DNA of 64,000 nt from Marinomonas sp. MED121 (GCF_000153025.1 NZ_CH672433.1:293456-357455), one strand, 5' to 3'; positions 35,631 through 45,346 are shown, counted from the first letter of the stretch. Notes: a model not told the origin generated them from the sequence alone. Numbers and translations are program-made.

Positions 35631-36659
35631 TTAAAGTTTGGAAGCCTCTAACGCAAAACTCGGATTAACAAAGACACTGTAATCATTTGCTAAACTAGAC
35701 ACCTTACCTTCTTTTTTAAGAAATTCTGAAGTGAACTTAAGCGCTTTCGCCGCTCCGCCATCTGCACCACAACCTAACCAAGAACAGCTGGTTTGTTCTG
35801 ATAAATTAGGGAATTGATAAAGCGCTAATACACCAGGAACAGAGGCGGCAGAGCCCCCCGTCATTTTGGCAATATTTTTAATCATGGTAGAGCTTTCAGA
35901 TAAAACTGCTTTATTCTGACGGTACTCATTATCCGCATCTGCAATGAGTTTGATCAATTGCGCTACCGCTTGAGGCTGCTCTTCTCCAAATGACTTGTTA
36001 ATCACCATGCCATCAAATGTTGCCTTGCCCCAGCGACTAAGCTCACCTGAGCTAATCATGACTTGACCTGATTGCTTAATACGACCTAAAGCAGGGTCCC
36101 AAATGAAAGCAGCATCAATATCTCCTCGCTCCCATGCAGCAGCAATCGCATTAGGTTGCATATTAATTAGCTTCACATCTTTATCTGTTAAGCCAAATTG
36201 CTCCAATGCAAATAACATATGAAAGTGAGTCGTTGAAACAAAAGGAACGCCAATTTTTTTACCTTTAAGATCTTGTGGTGATGAGATACCAGACCCGTTT
36301 CTAACAACAAGCGCTTCGGCATCATTAATATTTTCTAAAATCCAAACAAGCTCTATGTCTAAACCTTTATTAACCGCTGCAGCAATTGGGCTTGAACCCG
36401 CTGTCGCAATATCGATATCACCCGATGCCATAGCCGTAATAACTTTGGCACCAGAATCAAAACGACGCCATTTGACTGCAAAACCTGTCGCTTTCTCAAA
36501 TTGCTTCTCTGCAATCACCGACTTCCAAGGATTCATCATCCCCTGATAGCCAATCGTAACTGTCTCAGCACTTGCATATTGAGAGGCAACAAGACCACCA
36601 GCAAGCATTGATAAGCCTAAGGTTTTCTTAATCATTCGCTTAATACTTTGTACTTTCAT
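35631..36659 (-). CDS. tauA: Taurine-binding periplasmic protein TauA
   Basis: A 342-residue periplasmic binding protein of the TauA/SsuA type. The signal peptide ends near YASA-ET, followed by VTIGYQGMMNPWK and the family stretch GAKVITAMASGDIDIATAGSSPIAAAVN. AAFIWDPALGRI is also typical of TauA. GAGG precedes ATG 36659. It is the first gene of the tauABC operon and is divergent from the TauR regulator gene, with a repeat-containing gap between them. Confidence 0.92.
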   Translation of the reverse strand: MKVQSIKRMIKKTLGLSMLAGGLVASQYASAETVTIGYQGMMNPWKSVIAEKQFEKATGFAVKWRRFDSGAKVITAMASGDIDIATAGSSPIAAAVNKGLDIELVWILENINDAEALVVRNGSGISSPQDLKGKKIGVPFVSTTHFHMLFALEQFGLTDKDVKLINMQPNAIAAAWERGDIDAAFIWDPALGRIKQSGQVMISSGELSRWGKATFDGMVINKSFGEEQPQAVAQLIKLIADADNEYRQNKAVLSESSTMIKNIAKMTGGSAASVPGVLALYQFPNLSEQTSCSWLGCGADGGAAKALKFTSEFLKKEGKVSSLANDYSVFVNPSFALEASKL

Positions 36660-36730
36660 TGTGAATCCTCTTGAAGATGAAATCGATGTGTAGGTTTCAA
36701 CAGTAAAAGCACAGACCCATAAAGCGATAG

Positions 36731-36776
36731 ATCCAGTTAGTTAAAAGAATTAGTCCAGTTAAGGCCTGTGGACTAA
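36731..36776. promoter_or_regulatory. Candidate TauR operator: direct and inverted repeats
   Basis: TCCAGTTA occurs twice with a 22-base period (36732-36739 and 36754-36761), and TTAGTCCA (36750-36757) forms an exact inverted pair with TGGACTAA (36769-36776). The reverse complement, ACTGGACTAA, resembles the repeat CTGGACYTAA reported for Rhodobacter TauR, as I recall it. The site lies between tauA and the MocR-type gene. Confidence 0.65.
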
Positions 36777-36824
36777 AACTTGCATTAGATTGGAGCAATA
36801 GAAACCTAAATTTGGGGATTGGCC

Positions 36825-38294
36825 TTGCTTAAACACTACTTTCATATCGAGTTTGATACCGAGCGAACACTTCAAGACCAGATCCGAGAATACCTAGTTG
36901 ATCTTGTGTTAACAGGCAGCTTCCCCGTGGATAAGCCGCTGCCTTCATCACGTAATTTAGCCCATATGTTGGGGGTTTCACGTAACACTATCGTCCTCAT
37001 TTACGAAAGCCTTGTTGATAGTGGCTATATCGAAGCTAAGTCACGTAAAGGTTTTTTTATCACGGCAAATTACGATAGTCCTGAGACAATCGGCACTAAT
37101 ATTGTGCAAAAAGAAAAAAAGATTTGTCCCAACTGGTCACATAGATTTCAAAAACAACCCAGCAACGAACGCAACATAGTCAAGCCAAATGATTGGCAAG
37201 GATTTGAGTATCCCTTTATCTATGGGCAGATTCAGAGAGAGTTTTTTCCTTTGGAGCAATGGCGAGACTCGGTGAGAAAAAGCATGTCAGGCCAGTGGAA
37301 CAAATACTGGATAAATGACATGGTGGATACTGATGACCCTCTTTTAATCGAACAAATCCGCACCCGCTTACTTCCAAGACGAGGCATCTATGTGGAGCCA
37401 AGTGAAATCATCATTACCATTGGCACACAGAACTCCTTATACCTACTAGCCAATCTTTTATGTAGTAACACAACACAAGTCAGTATGGAAAACCCAGGTT
37501 TTCGTGATGCGTTAAATATATTTTCATTGTTTGATAGCAAGATACAAAAGCAGGATGTTGATCATGACGGCATAATCGTCGATGACAAGCTAAATACAAG
37601 CGACTATCTCTACATCACGCCAAGCACACAAGTTCCTACCGGCGTAGAACTGAGTGAAGATAGACGAAAAGCCCTATTAGAGAAATCGGTAAAACATGAT
37701 TTTGTGATTATTGAAGATGACTATGACGCTGAAATAAACATGAAAGAAAACCCACAACCCGCGTTAAAAGCTTTGGATCAGAACAATAGAGTTATTTATA
37801 TAGGCAGCATGTCAAAGTCTATTTCTCCTGGACTAAGAATTGGCTACATGGTTGCCGATGAAGAGCTGATTTCAGAAATAAGAGCATTAAGACGCCTTAT
37901 GTATCGCCACCCACCGGTTAATATTCAGCGCCAGCTCTCCTTATTCCTTTCTCTTGGGTATTACGATACCTACCTGCGTAAATTACGCGTTATTAACTCG
38001 TCTAAACTTAAACGCATGCGAGATGCGGTTACCCACCACCTTCCGCACATGTATACGGTCAAAAACGTCAGCGAAGGCGCCACCTCCCTTTGGTTAGAAG
38101 CAGCAACAGAAATTAACACGGAAGAAGTGGCTTGGCTTGCCGCTCGCAACAGTATTTTGATCGAACCTGGCGCGGTGCATTTTATTAATGAAACACCCCC
38201 TAAGAATTTCTTTCGACTCGGTTTTTCAGCAATAGAGAATCATAAAATAGAGCCAGGCATCCATGCTTTAAAGACCGTATTTGAACACTTTTAA
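36825..38294 (+). CDS. tauR: MocR/GntR-family regulator with aminotransferase-like domain (TauR)
   Basis: A regulator of about 489 residues. The N-terminal GntR winged helix (about 8-75) contains LPSSRNLAHMLGVSRNTIVLIYESL, and the C-terminal fold-type-I aminotransferase domain binds PLP, with Lys in YIGSMSKSISPGLRIGY. TauR proteins activate taurine genes. Start codons are poor: TTG 36825 lies seven bases after GGGGA, and TTG 36819 is also in frame but too close to it. Position between tauABC and the catabolic genes makes it the pathway regulator. Confidence 0.88.
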   Translation: MLKHYFHIEFDTERTLQDQIREYLVDLVLTGSFPVDKPLPSSRNLAHMLGVSRNTIVLIYESLVDSGYIEAKSRKGFFITANYDSPETIGTNIVQKEKKICPNWSHRFQKQPSNERNIVKPNDWQGFEYPFIYGQIQREFFPLEQWRDSVRKSMSGQWNKYWINDMVDTDDPLLIEQIRTRLLPRRGIYVEPSEIIITIGTQNSLYLLANLLCSNTTQVSMENPGFRDALNIFSLFDSKIQKQDVDHDGIIVDDKLNTSDYLYITPSTQVPTGVELSEDRRKALLEKSVKHDFVIIEDDYDAEINMKENPQPALKALDQNNRVIYIGSMSKSISPGLRIGYMVADEELISEIRALRRLMYRHPPVNIQRQLSLFLSLGYYDTYLRKLRVINSSKLKRMRDAVTHHLPHMYTVKNVSEGATSLWLEAATEINTEEVAWLAARNSILIEPGAVHFINETPPKNFFRLGFSAIENHKIEPGIHALKTVFEHF

Positions 38295-38352
38295 TCCTTG
38301 GTACTATATTCCCTCTAAGCTGGCCCTATCAGCATCCTCTCTTTCCCCTATA

Positions 38353-38399
38353 CCGTATTAGCACGTCAGATCAGCTTACTTCTCTGACACCTAATACGG
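38353..38399 (+). promoter_or_regulatory. Long hairpin overlapping the ribosome-binding site of isfE
   Basis: CCGTATTAG-CAC-GTCAGA (38353-38370) pairs with TCTGAC-AC-CTAATACGG (38383-38399): 15 base pairs with a small internal loop. Its last bases are the first G residues of the GGAG site (38398-38401) for the exporter gene at 38412. No T run follows. It could control translation of the exporter and genes behind it. Confidence 0.55.
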
Positions 38400-38411
38400 A
38401 GATAAGATTTG

Positions 38412-39149
38412 ATGCCTCATTTAGAACTCGCCATCTGCCTGATATTTATAGCCGCCTTCATAAGGGGCTATACAGGTTTTGGATTTGCTGCGATTGCTAT
38501 TTCAGGTTTAAGTCTCATCTGGCCCATTCAAATCAATGTTCCCGTTATTCTCACTTTAGATTTAATCAGCTCTATCGGCTTAATATCTGGTGCTTGGCAC
38601 CATGCTCATAAACCTCTACTAAAGCACCTTAGCCTTGGCGCACTGATTGGCATTCCTATTGGATTAATGATTTTAATAAAGGTACCTGATCCTATTTTAA
38701 AGTTTGCCTTAAGCCTGACCATTATCATCATGATTGTGGGCTTAATTTACTCATCAAACATCAGCTTACCTTTCTCAAAAGTCTTAACAACAGGTGTTGG
38801 CGTATTATCGGGTGGCTTTAGCGCCGCCGCTTCTATCGGCGGTTTACCCGTTGTCTGCTTTTTATTAATGACAGGGATTTCAGCATCGGTACAAAGAGCG
38901 ACCTTGGTTATTTTCTTAACCGCTTCCGATGTTTTTTCTGTGGGACTCATGGCATTTAATGAGATTTTAACGACCGCTTTAATCTCACCTATTCTTTGGT
39001 TATTAGCACCATCCCTTATTGGCGTACAAGTGGGACAGTGGTTCTTCACACGCAAACCACCTCAATCCTTTCGCCCTATCGCTTTACCCATATTAATCAC
39101 CCTCTCCAGCATTAGCCTCTACTTCAGCAGCATGCATATTTTTAAATAA
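38412..39149 (+). CDS. isfE: TSUP-family sulfonate exporter, probable isethionate exporter IsfE
   Basis: A 245-residue TauE/SafE (TSUP) permease with about eight helices and the family-typical start FIRGYTGFGFAAIAISGL and repeat FSAAASIGGLPVVCFLLM. In Chromohalobacter, IsfE of this family exports isethionate made from taurine. Here the exporter gene stands in front of the reductase and the aminotransferase needed to make isethionate, with no sulfite-forming enzyme in the window. ATG 38412 is chosen (a TTG codon precedes it). Confidence 0.8.
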   Translation: MPHLELAICLIFIAAFIRGYTGFGFAAIAISGLSLIWPIQINVPVILTLDLISSIGLISGAWHHAHKPLLKHLSLGALIGIPIGLMILIKVPDPILKFALSLTIIIMIVGLIYSSNISLPFSKVLTTGVGVLSGGFSAAASIGGLPVVCFLLMTGISASVQRATLVIFLTASDVFSVGLMAFNEILTTALISPILWLLAPSLIGVQVGQWFFTRKPPQSFRPIALPILITLSSISLYFSSMHIFK

Positions 39150-39158
39150 GGAATTCGT

Positions 39159-39935
39159 ATGAAAAAAACCGCGGTTATTACAGGCGCAACATCAGGCTTT
39201 GGACTCGCATCAGCTCGTGTTTTTGCTGCTGCAGGTTGGAACCTTATTCTAATCGGACGACGTAAAGAGCGACTACAAAGCCTTAGTGATGAGCTATCTA
39301 CTCGCTGTCATTTACTCACAATCACTTTAGATTTGAATGAGACAGATGCTGTCATAAAGGCCATGAATGAGCTTGAGCAGCCTTTTCATAAAATCGATTT
39401 GTTGATTAATAATGCCGGCCTTGCATTAGGTACAGATGCAGCTCAGCACTCAGATCTAGACCAATGGCACACCATGATAGATACCAACATTAAAGGACTC
39501 ACAAGTATCACTCATGCGCTATTACCTAAGCTCATCGAAACAGGAGAAGGCGCATCCATTATTAACCTTGGCTCTATTGCCGGCAGATGGCCTTATCCAG
39601 GCGGTAATGTTTACTGCGGCACAAAAGCCTTTGTCGAACAATTCTCGCTTAATTTACGTTGTGATCTTGCTGGCACAGGTGTGCGAGTGACTTGTTTAGC
39701 GCCAGGCTTATCCGAAAGTGAATTCACCCTAGTTAGAACAGGTGGAAATCAAGATGCTTATGACTCCCTTTATAAAGGCACTCAAGCAATCCAACCGGAA
39801 GATGTTGCAAAAACCTTGTTATGGATTGCCCAGCAACCTGCCCATTTGAATATTAATAGCCTTGAGCTGATGCCTGTCAGTCAAAGCTGGTCACCTTTCG
39901 CAATTAGCCGCCAAGACACTAACCCAATAAAATAG
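39159..39935 (+). CDS. isfD: Short-chain reductase, probable sulfoacetaldehyde reductase IsfD
   Basis: A 258-residue SDR with nucleotide motif TGATSGFGLA, NNAG, catalytic Ser in NLGSIAGRWPYPG and YCGTK (Tyr/Lys). After the Rossmann strand it has GRRKERL, whose arginines favour NADPH. It resembles YdfG-like reductases and IsfD, which reduces sulfoacetaldehyde to isethionate. It lies nine bases after the exporter gene and ten before the aminotransferase, so the three are one operon. The assignment depends on that context. Confidence 0.82.
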   Translation: MKKTAVITGATSGFGLASARVFAAAGWNLILIGRRKERLQSLSDELSTRCHLLTITLDLNETDAVIKAMNELEQPFHKIDLLINNAGLALGTDAAQHSDLDQWHTMIDTNIKGLTSITHALLPKLIETGEGASIINLGSIAGRWPYPGGNVYCGTKAFVEQFSLNLRCDLAGTGVRVTCLAPGLSESEFTLVRTGGNQDAYDSLYKGTQAIQPEDVAKTLLWIAQQPAHLNINSLELMPVSQSWSPFAISRQDTNPIK

Positions 39936-39945
39936 GAGATACTCC

Positions 39946-41328
39946 ATGTCACAGTTGAATGAATATACTAATGAAGAAATTCAAACTTTTGACAAGCAAA
40001 AGGTTTGGCACCATTTAGCACCAGACGCAGCAGTGCAAAATGGCCTCCCTATGTTTGTAAAAGGCCAAGGCTTGGACCTTTGGGATATTGACGGTAACCA
40101 GTACCTTGATGCATCAGCAGGGGGAGTTTGGGTGACTAATACAGGTTATGGTCGTGAAGAAATTGTGGCAGCTATGAGTAAGCAATTACTGAATCTCAAT
40201 TTCTTTGCCAGTGCTATGGCAAACAAGCCTGCGGCAATTTTCGCGAGCCATTTATTAGAAAAAATGCCTGGTATGCAGCGCGTTTTTTACTCAAGCTCAG
40301 GCTCAGAAGCAAACGAAAAAGCCTTTAAAATGGTACGCCAACTTTCCGCAAAAAAATATGGCGGCAAGAAATATAAAATTCTCTATAGAGAGCGTGATTA
40401 TCATGGCACAACACTCGCAGCCCTGAGTGCCACAGGCCAATCACAACGTCGTGATCAGTATGGTCCCTTTGTTCCAGGTTTTATTGAATTCCCCCATTGT
40501 TTTGAATATCGCAGTCAATTTGAAAACAATCAAGACTATGGCATAAAAGCGGCGAAATTAATGGAAGAGGTCATTCTTCGTGAGGGCCCAGACACAGTTG
40601 GCGCTGTCATTATCGAACCCATCACCGCAGGCGGCGGTATCATTCCCCCCCCTGAAGGCTATCTAAAAGCCGTTGAACAAATTTGTAAAAAACACGATAT
40701 TTTATTGATTTTAGATGAAGTGGTTTGCGGCCTAGGTAGAACAGGTAAATGGTTTGGCTACCAACACTATGATATCCAACCAGATATCGTCACCATGGCA
40801 AAAGGCGTTGCGTCTGGTTATGCCGCTATTTCTTGCACTGTCACCACAGAAGCTCTTTACCAAAGCCTGCAAGAAAATTCTAGCCAAGACAAGCTCGGTT
40901 ACTTCAGAGATATTTCAACTTATGGCGGTTGCTTAGCTGGCCCTGCCGCTGCCATTGCCAACATGAAAATCATTGAAGATGAAAACTTAATCGAAAATAG
41001 CTCCATGTTAGGAGACCTTTTATTAACAGGTTTAGAAAATTTGAAAGCCAAATACGAGATCATTGGCGATGTAAGAGGAAAAGGACTTTTATGTGGTATT
41101 GAGTTGGTCACTGACCCTATTACAAAAGCCCCTGTTGATGAGTCAGTTGCCATTAATATTTTTGCGGAGTGTAAGAAGGCAGGACTTTTAATAGGAAGAA
41201 CTAACCGAAGCTTTGACACTCACAACAATATTCTAAATTTTAGCCCTGCCTTGTGTATCTCAAGAGATCAAATCATGCAGATATTAGCAATACTTGATCA
41301 GGTCTTTGCAAAAGTCACTCAAGCATAA
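39946..41328 (+). CDS. tpa: Taurine--pyruvate aminotransferase Tpa
   Basis: A 460-residue class-III aminotransferase. The PLP Lys is in VTMAKGVASGYA, the phosphate-binding loop in SSSGSEANEKAFKM, and the ring-stacking Asp in ILDEVVCGLGRTG. The N-terminal region LDASAGGVWVTNTGYGR is close to known Tpa proteins. It converts taurine and pyruvate to sulfoacetaldehyde and alanine, delivering nitrogen. TAGGAG precedes ATG 39946. It is the third gene of the isfE-isfD-tpa operon; a terminator follows. Confidence 0.88.
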   Translation: MSQLNEYTNEEIQTFDKQKVWHHLAPDAAVQNGLPMFVKGQGLDLWDIDGNQYLDASAGGVWVTNTGYGREEIVAAMSKQLLNLNFFASAMANKPAAIFASHLLEKMPGMQRVFYSSSGSEANEKAFKMVRQLSAKKYGGKKYKILYRERDYHGTTLAALSATGQSQRRDQYGPFVPGFIEFPHCFEYRSQFENNQDYGIKAAKLMEEVILREGPDTVGAVIIEPITAGGGIIPPPEGYLKAVEQICKKHDILLILDEVVCGLGRTGKWFGYQHYDIQPDIVTMAKGVASGYAAISCTVTTEALYQSLQENSSQDKLGYFRDISTYGGCLAGPAAAIANMKIIEDENLIENSSMLGDLLLTGLENLKAKYEIIGDVRGKGLLCGIELVTDPITKAPVDESVAINIFAECKKAGLLIGRTNRSFDTHNNILNFSPALCISRDQIMQILAILDQVFAKVTQA

Positions 41329-41360
41329 GCCTTAATCATAGGTAAAATGATACTTGATAC

Positions 41361-41398
41361 AGACAAGGAGCGCCCCCTAGAGCTCCTTGTCTGTTTTA
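41361..41398 (+). terminator. Intrinsic terminator of the isf-tpa operon
   Basis: AGACAAGGAGC (41361-41371) pairs exactly with GCTCCTTGTCT (41382-41392), followed by GTTTTAC. Confidence 0.8.
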
Positions 41399-41512
41399 CT
41401 CTTCACAACAAGAATCACTCTTGCCTATCCTATTAATTCCACCTCAGCTTTCTTTTAGGGCTAGGGCGAATCAGTTAACATAGCCCTATCTTAGTTATAT
41501 TTAACAATCTGT

Positions 41513-44131
41513 ATGTCATTTGATTTTACTGCTCTAGATCTGCCAATCACTCAAATTATTGAGCCTTTACGTCAACAGCTTAACCATCATGATGAAGCCA
41601 TTTTAGAAGCGGAACCTGGGGCAGGTAAAACCACTTGTGTGCCTTTAGCCCTATTAGATCAACCTTGGTTAAAGCAGCAGAAAATACTCGTACTTGAACC
41701 AAGAAGATTAGCAGCAAAACATGCCGCAGCTCGCATGGCAGAATTACTTAAAGAACCCTTAGGTAAAACTGTGGGTTATCGTATTCGCCACGAGCAGAAA
41801 GTCAGTCAAGAAACACGAATTGAAGTGATTACCGAAGGAATCTTAGTTCGATTATTGCAAGATGACCCTAGCCTTGAGGGTGTAGGTTTAATCATCTTTG
41901 ATGAGTTTCATGAACGTAATCTAGATTCAGACTTAGCTTTAGCTTTGTGCCTTGAAAGTCGTGATTTTCTTCGTGAAGAAGAGCCGCTTAAACTGCTCGT
42001 CATGTCGGCGACTTTGGAGCAAGCCTCTTTAGAAAAAGCCTTAGGTTGTCGTCGTTTATTTTGCCCTGGCAGAAGCTTTCCTGTGACGGTCAATTATCAA
42101 AACTTAAGTCTAAAACAAGATGAAATACTGCCTCACCTTAGTCGTACTGTGTGTCATGCACTGGGCCATGATGAAGGGGATATTCTTGTTTTCTTACCCG
42201 GTCAAAGTGAAATCAACCGACTGGAATCAAGCCTGCAAGATCAACTGGCGGATCATTGTGAGGTGCTTCCTCTCTATGGCAAATTAGACTTTAAAGCTCA
42301 GCAAGCAGTATTAGCACTTAACAAGCACTCAGATGATTCCTCAAATAAAGCGAATAAGAGACGAGTCATACTTGCCACAGCCATAGCGCAAACCAGTTTA
42401 ACCATTCCCAGCGTGAAGGTTGTGATCGATTCGGGCTTAAGTCGAGAAGCAAGATTTGATGCCAATACAGGCCTGACTCGTCTTCATACCAGAAAGGTAA
42501 GCCAAGCTGAAAGCATTCAAAGAACTGGCCGTGCCGGCCGTACCTCAGAAGGTGTCTGTTATCGATGGTGGAGCGAAGATGCACAAAACCGCTTCATGGA
42601 ACAAGCTCAGCCTCAAATCATCACAGCAGACCTTAGTAATCTCGCCTTAGAGCTTGCCAAATGGGGAGCCAGCCACCACCAAGATTTGACCTGGTTAACC
42701 CCAGTTCCAGAAGGTCATTGGCAACAAGCGGTTGGGCTTCTACAAGAACTAGGTGCTTTAGAGAAACAAGACGCTTTAAAGCTAACCGCGCTAGGTGATG
42801 CCATGTCTCAATTCTCCGCTTCAGCCCGTATTGGTCGATTAATCCTTGCAGGGATCGCGATTAAAGAAAACACATTAAGCACACTTTTAGGTGCGCTTAT
42901 TATGGAAGGCAATAGCGGCCAAACTCAGCAAATAGATTTGAGTGAACAAGCCCTAGGTTTTCACACTAAAACAAACCAAAAGGTCGCTAAAACCCAGCAG
43001 CAACTGTTACAACAAATGAATAAATTGGCGCAAAGCCTAGTGAATAAGATTGAGCAAACCTCAAGCCATCTTGCCGCATCTGATCTAGCAAACTTTACAC
43101 AAGAAGACAAAATAAGCTACCTGCTTGCCTGTGCTTATCCAGATCGCATTGCCAAACAACAAGGGTTAGATAACAGCAGCCAGTGGCAAGATTATAAGTT
43201 AGCCAATGGTCGATTAGCGCAACTACATAAAAGCCAAGCCGTTGCGAAAGCAGGTTTTATCATTGCCTTAGAAACTGGTGGTAACAGCAAGTTTAATAAG
43301 GATCAGGTTTTCCTAGCAAGTCCTTTGAATCCTCACCTATTTAAAGATGCACTTCATGAGCTCACCAGCGTCGTTGAAAAGGTTAGCTGGCCTAAAAATA
43401 GTGAGCGGTTACTTTCTAGTCAAGACACTATGGTTGGTGGATTATGCATTGTTTCTAAAACACTTTCTCAGATTTCTGAAGAGGCTCAAACACATGCTGT
43501 TTGTCAACATATAAGAAGCTTAGGGTTACACCTTTTAAACTGGGATAAAGCCGCCCTGAGAATAAGACATAGACTTGCCTTTATTCACCAAATGGCTGAA
43601 TCAGATCAGCCCAACTTACCTGCTCAGATTACTCAGTTCCAATGGCCCAAAGTGGATGATACTAGCCTGCTGGATACCCTAGAAATTTGGTTAGCACCTT
43701 ATCTGGCTAGTGTCAGCACTCATGCTAAATTAAGCCAGCTTCCCCTTGCGGATATTTTGCTAAACCAATTGGATTGGAACCAGCAACAAGCCTTAGCAAA
43801 CCTTGCGCCAGAGAGTTTAAAAGTCGCTTCAGGAAACCAGATTCGATTAGATTATCAAGCCTTTCCCCCTAGCTTAAAAGTCAAACTACAAGAGATGTTT
43901 GGCACATTGAAAACCCCTGAAATTGCAGGCACCAAGGTGAAAATTGAGCTGTTATCCCCAGCTCAAAAACCTCTGGCTATCACTCAGGACCTAGAGCACT
44001 TTTGGCAAAATGCCTACCATGAGGTGAAAAAAGAAATGCGAGGCCGTTATCCAAAACACCCTTGGCCAGATAATCCTTTAGAGGCTATTGCTTCTGCCAA
44101 AACCAAAAAGGCGCTAAATCGAGATACTTAG
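41513..44131 (+). CDS. hrpB: ATP-dependent helicase HrpB
   Basis: An 872-residue DExH-box helicase. Walker A is EAEPGAGKTT (about 33-41), box II reads DEFH in IIFDEFHERN, motif III is SATL, and motif VI is QRTGRAGRTSEG. A long C-terminal region ends in the HrpB-specific GRYPKHPWPDNP motif. Length fits the family (about 820-870). Its cellular role is still poorly defined; RNA binding is expected. It is a housekeeping gene that ends convergently with a kinase-like gene. Confidence 0.95.
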   Translation: MSFDFTALDLPITQIIEPLRQQLNHHDEAILEAEPGAGKTTCVPLALLDQPWLKQQKILVLEPRRLAAKHAAARMAELLKEPLGKTVGYRIRHEQKVSQETRIEVITEGILVRLLQDDPSLEGVGLIIFDEFHERNLDSDLALALCLESRDFLREEEPLKLLVMSATLEQASLEKALGCRRLFCPGRSFPVTVNYQNLSLKQDEILPHLSRTVCHALGHDEGDILVFLPGQSEINRLESSLQDQLADHCEVLPLYGKLDFKAQQAVLALNKHSDDSSNKANKRRVILATAIAQTSLTIPSVKVVIDSGLSREARFDANTGLTRLHTRKVSQAESIQRTGRAGRTSEGVCYRWWSEDAQNRFMEQAQPQIITADLSNLALELAKWGASHHQDLTWLTPVPEGHWQQAVGLLQELGALEKQDALKLTALGDAMSQFSASARIGRLILAGIAIKENTLSTLLGALIMEGNSGQTQQIDLSEQALGFHTKTNQKVAKTQQQLLQQMNKLAQSLVNKIEQTSSHLAASDLANFTQEDKISYLLACAYPDRIAKQQGLDNSSQWQDYKLANGRLAQLHKSQAVAKAGFIIALETGGNSKFNKDQVFLASPLNPHLFKDALHELTSVVEKVSWPKNSERLLSSQDTMVGGLCIVSKTLSQISEEAQTHAVCQHIRSLGLHLLNWDKAALRIRHRLAFIHQMAESDQPNLPAQITQFQWPKVDDTSLLDTLEIWLAPYLASVSTHAKLSQLPLADILLNQLDWNQQQALANLAPESLKVASGNQIRLDYQAFPPSLKVKLQEMFGTLKTPEIAGTKVKIELLSPAQKPLAITQDLEHFWQNAYHEVKKEMRGRYPKHPWPDNPLEAIASAKTKKALNRDT

Positions 44132-44164
44132 AAATTAAGTACCTTTAAAATGGTTTAGTGGGAA

Positions 44165-44184
44165 GAGCAAGCTTTAAAGCTTGC
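44165..44184. repeat. 20-bp perfect palindrome at convergent gene ends
   Basis: AGCAAGCTTTAAAGCTTGCT at 44165-44184 is an exact palindrome that includes the stop codon of the minus-strand kinase-like gene. It could form a hairpin with a short loop in either transcript. No T run follows. Confidence 0.6.
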
Positions 44185-45346
44185 TTAAAGCACTGGCAGT
44201 TAATGCGCGACTAAAACCTGTGTTTTTCTTATGAGTAGGAGACCAGCCTTCCAAGAAACGCTGAAAATCAGCCCAAGCCAACTCAAAAGCAAAACGCCAT
44301 TCGGTTTCTAATTCATCAACTGGAATACTTGAGTTTAATGAAGCAAGTGTCTCTTTCAAGCGAAAGAAATAAAGGTCTAACAAGGTTTGCCAATTTTGTT
44401 CACATTCTGTTTCGGTTAAGCAGCTACCCAAAAAATAAATAACATCTTTCATACCGCAGCCCATACCAAGATATTGAAAGTCCAAAGCAGCAACCTTGTA
44501 TGCTTCTCCTTGTTGAGGATTAGAAAAGCAAAAGTTAGCCACTTTTGCATCCCCATGAATTAAGGTTTGAAACCTCAGCTCATTCAAGGTTTTATCCAAT
44601 AACCCAGCCTGTTCTTTTAATTTTGAATTAGGCATTGCTTGCCATTCATCTGGGCGCGTTGCTAAATGCCAATAACTGCCAATGGGCCAAGAGCCATATG
44701 GTTCATATAAACCCTGTGCAAAAGTCAGTGACTTATCCAAGGTCAAAAAGTTATCAAGATGAAATGGGGTATTTTTGCCTTTTTCACGATCAATTAGAAA
44801 ATAACCATGAAGGTCTGCCAACCACTGAATACACCCATGAGTCATGGGCACAGGTAAACGATCAAAACGTTGGCTAAAACCGGATTGATTCAAATCTTCT
44901 AACACCAACAATTGTTGCTGACTCCCATTATCAATAGAAGCATGGTAGCAATACGGCATTCTTAACCCTGTTGGCCAGTTTTCTAAAACTTGCGTTTGGT
45001 TAAACAAGGCATAAGCATTTTTTTCCACTTGATAAGAGGTTATTTTGCGTTGATGAGCTAAATTACTTTGCCAACCTCGGGGGTGATTTACCTCTAAAGG
45101 TGGCTTAACCCATTTGGCAACAACAGATAAAAGTGAATCATATTCATTTATATTTACTAATAAGTCGAATTGAACAAGATCACCATAGCCAGACCATAAA
45201 GGCTGTAATTGCCTCCCCTGACTCACAGAACTCAGATTAAAAGCAAGTTTAAGCCACTCACGAATACTCTCTTGAGTGAAATCTTTTAGTTTAAGTACTT
45301 CACAATCTGGTTTTAAGCCAGTATTTACGCCTTTCAAAGAGCTCAA
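44174..45346 (-). CDS. Phosphotransferase of the EcKinase/choline-kinase-like superfamily
   Basis: A 390-residue protein-kinase-like fold enzyme. The catalytic loop is IHGDAKVANFCF (Asp as base, Asn for metal), and the metal-binding Asp is in VAALDFQYLGMG. This family includes ecdysteroid 22-kinases and bacterial DUF1679-like small-molecule kinases. It starts with TTG at 45346 after AAGGAA. There are no informative neighbours; the substrate is unknown, probably an alcohol or aminoglycoside-like compound. Confidence 0.78.
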   Translation of the reverse strand: MSSLKGVNTGLKPDCEVLKLKDFTQESIREWLKLAFNLSSVSQGRQLQPLWSGYGDLVQFDLLVNINEYDSLLSVVAKWVKPPLEVNHPRGWQSNLAHQRKITSYQVEKNAYALFNQTQVLENWPTGLRMPYCYHASIDNGSQQQLLVLEDLNQSGFSQRFDRLPVPMTHGCIQWLADLHGYFLIDREKGKNTPFHLDNFLTLDKSLTFAQGLYEPYGSWPIGSYWHLATRPDEWQAMPNSKLKEQAGLLDKTLNELRFQTLIHGDAKVANFCFSNPQQGEAYKVAALDFQYLGMGCGMKDVIYFLGSCLTETECEQNWQTLLDLYFFRLKETLASLNSSIPVDELETEWRFAFELAWADFQRFLEGWSPTHKKNTGFSRALTASALSKL

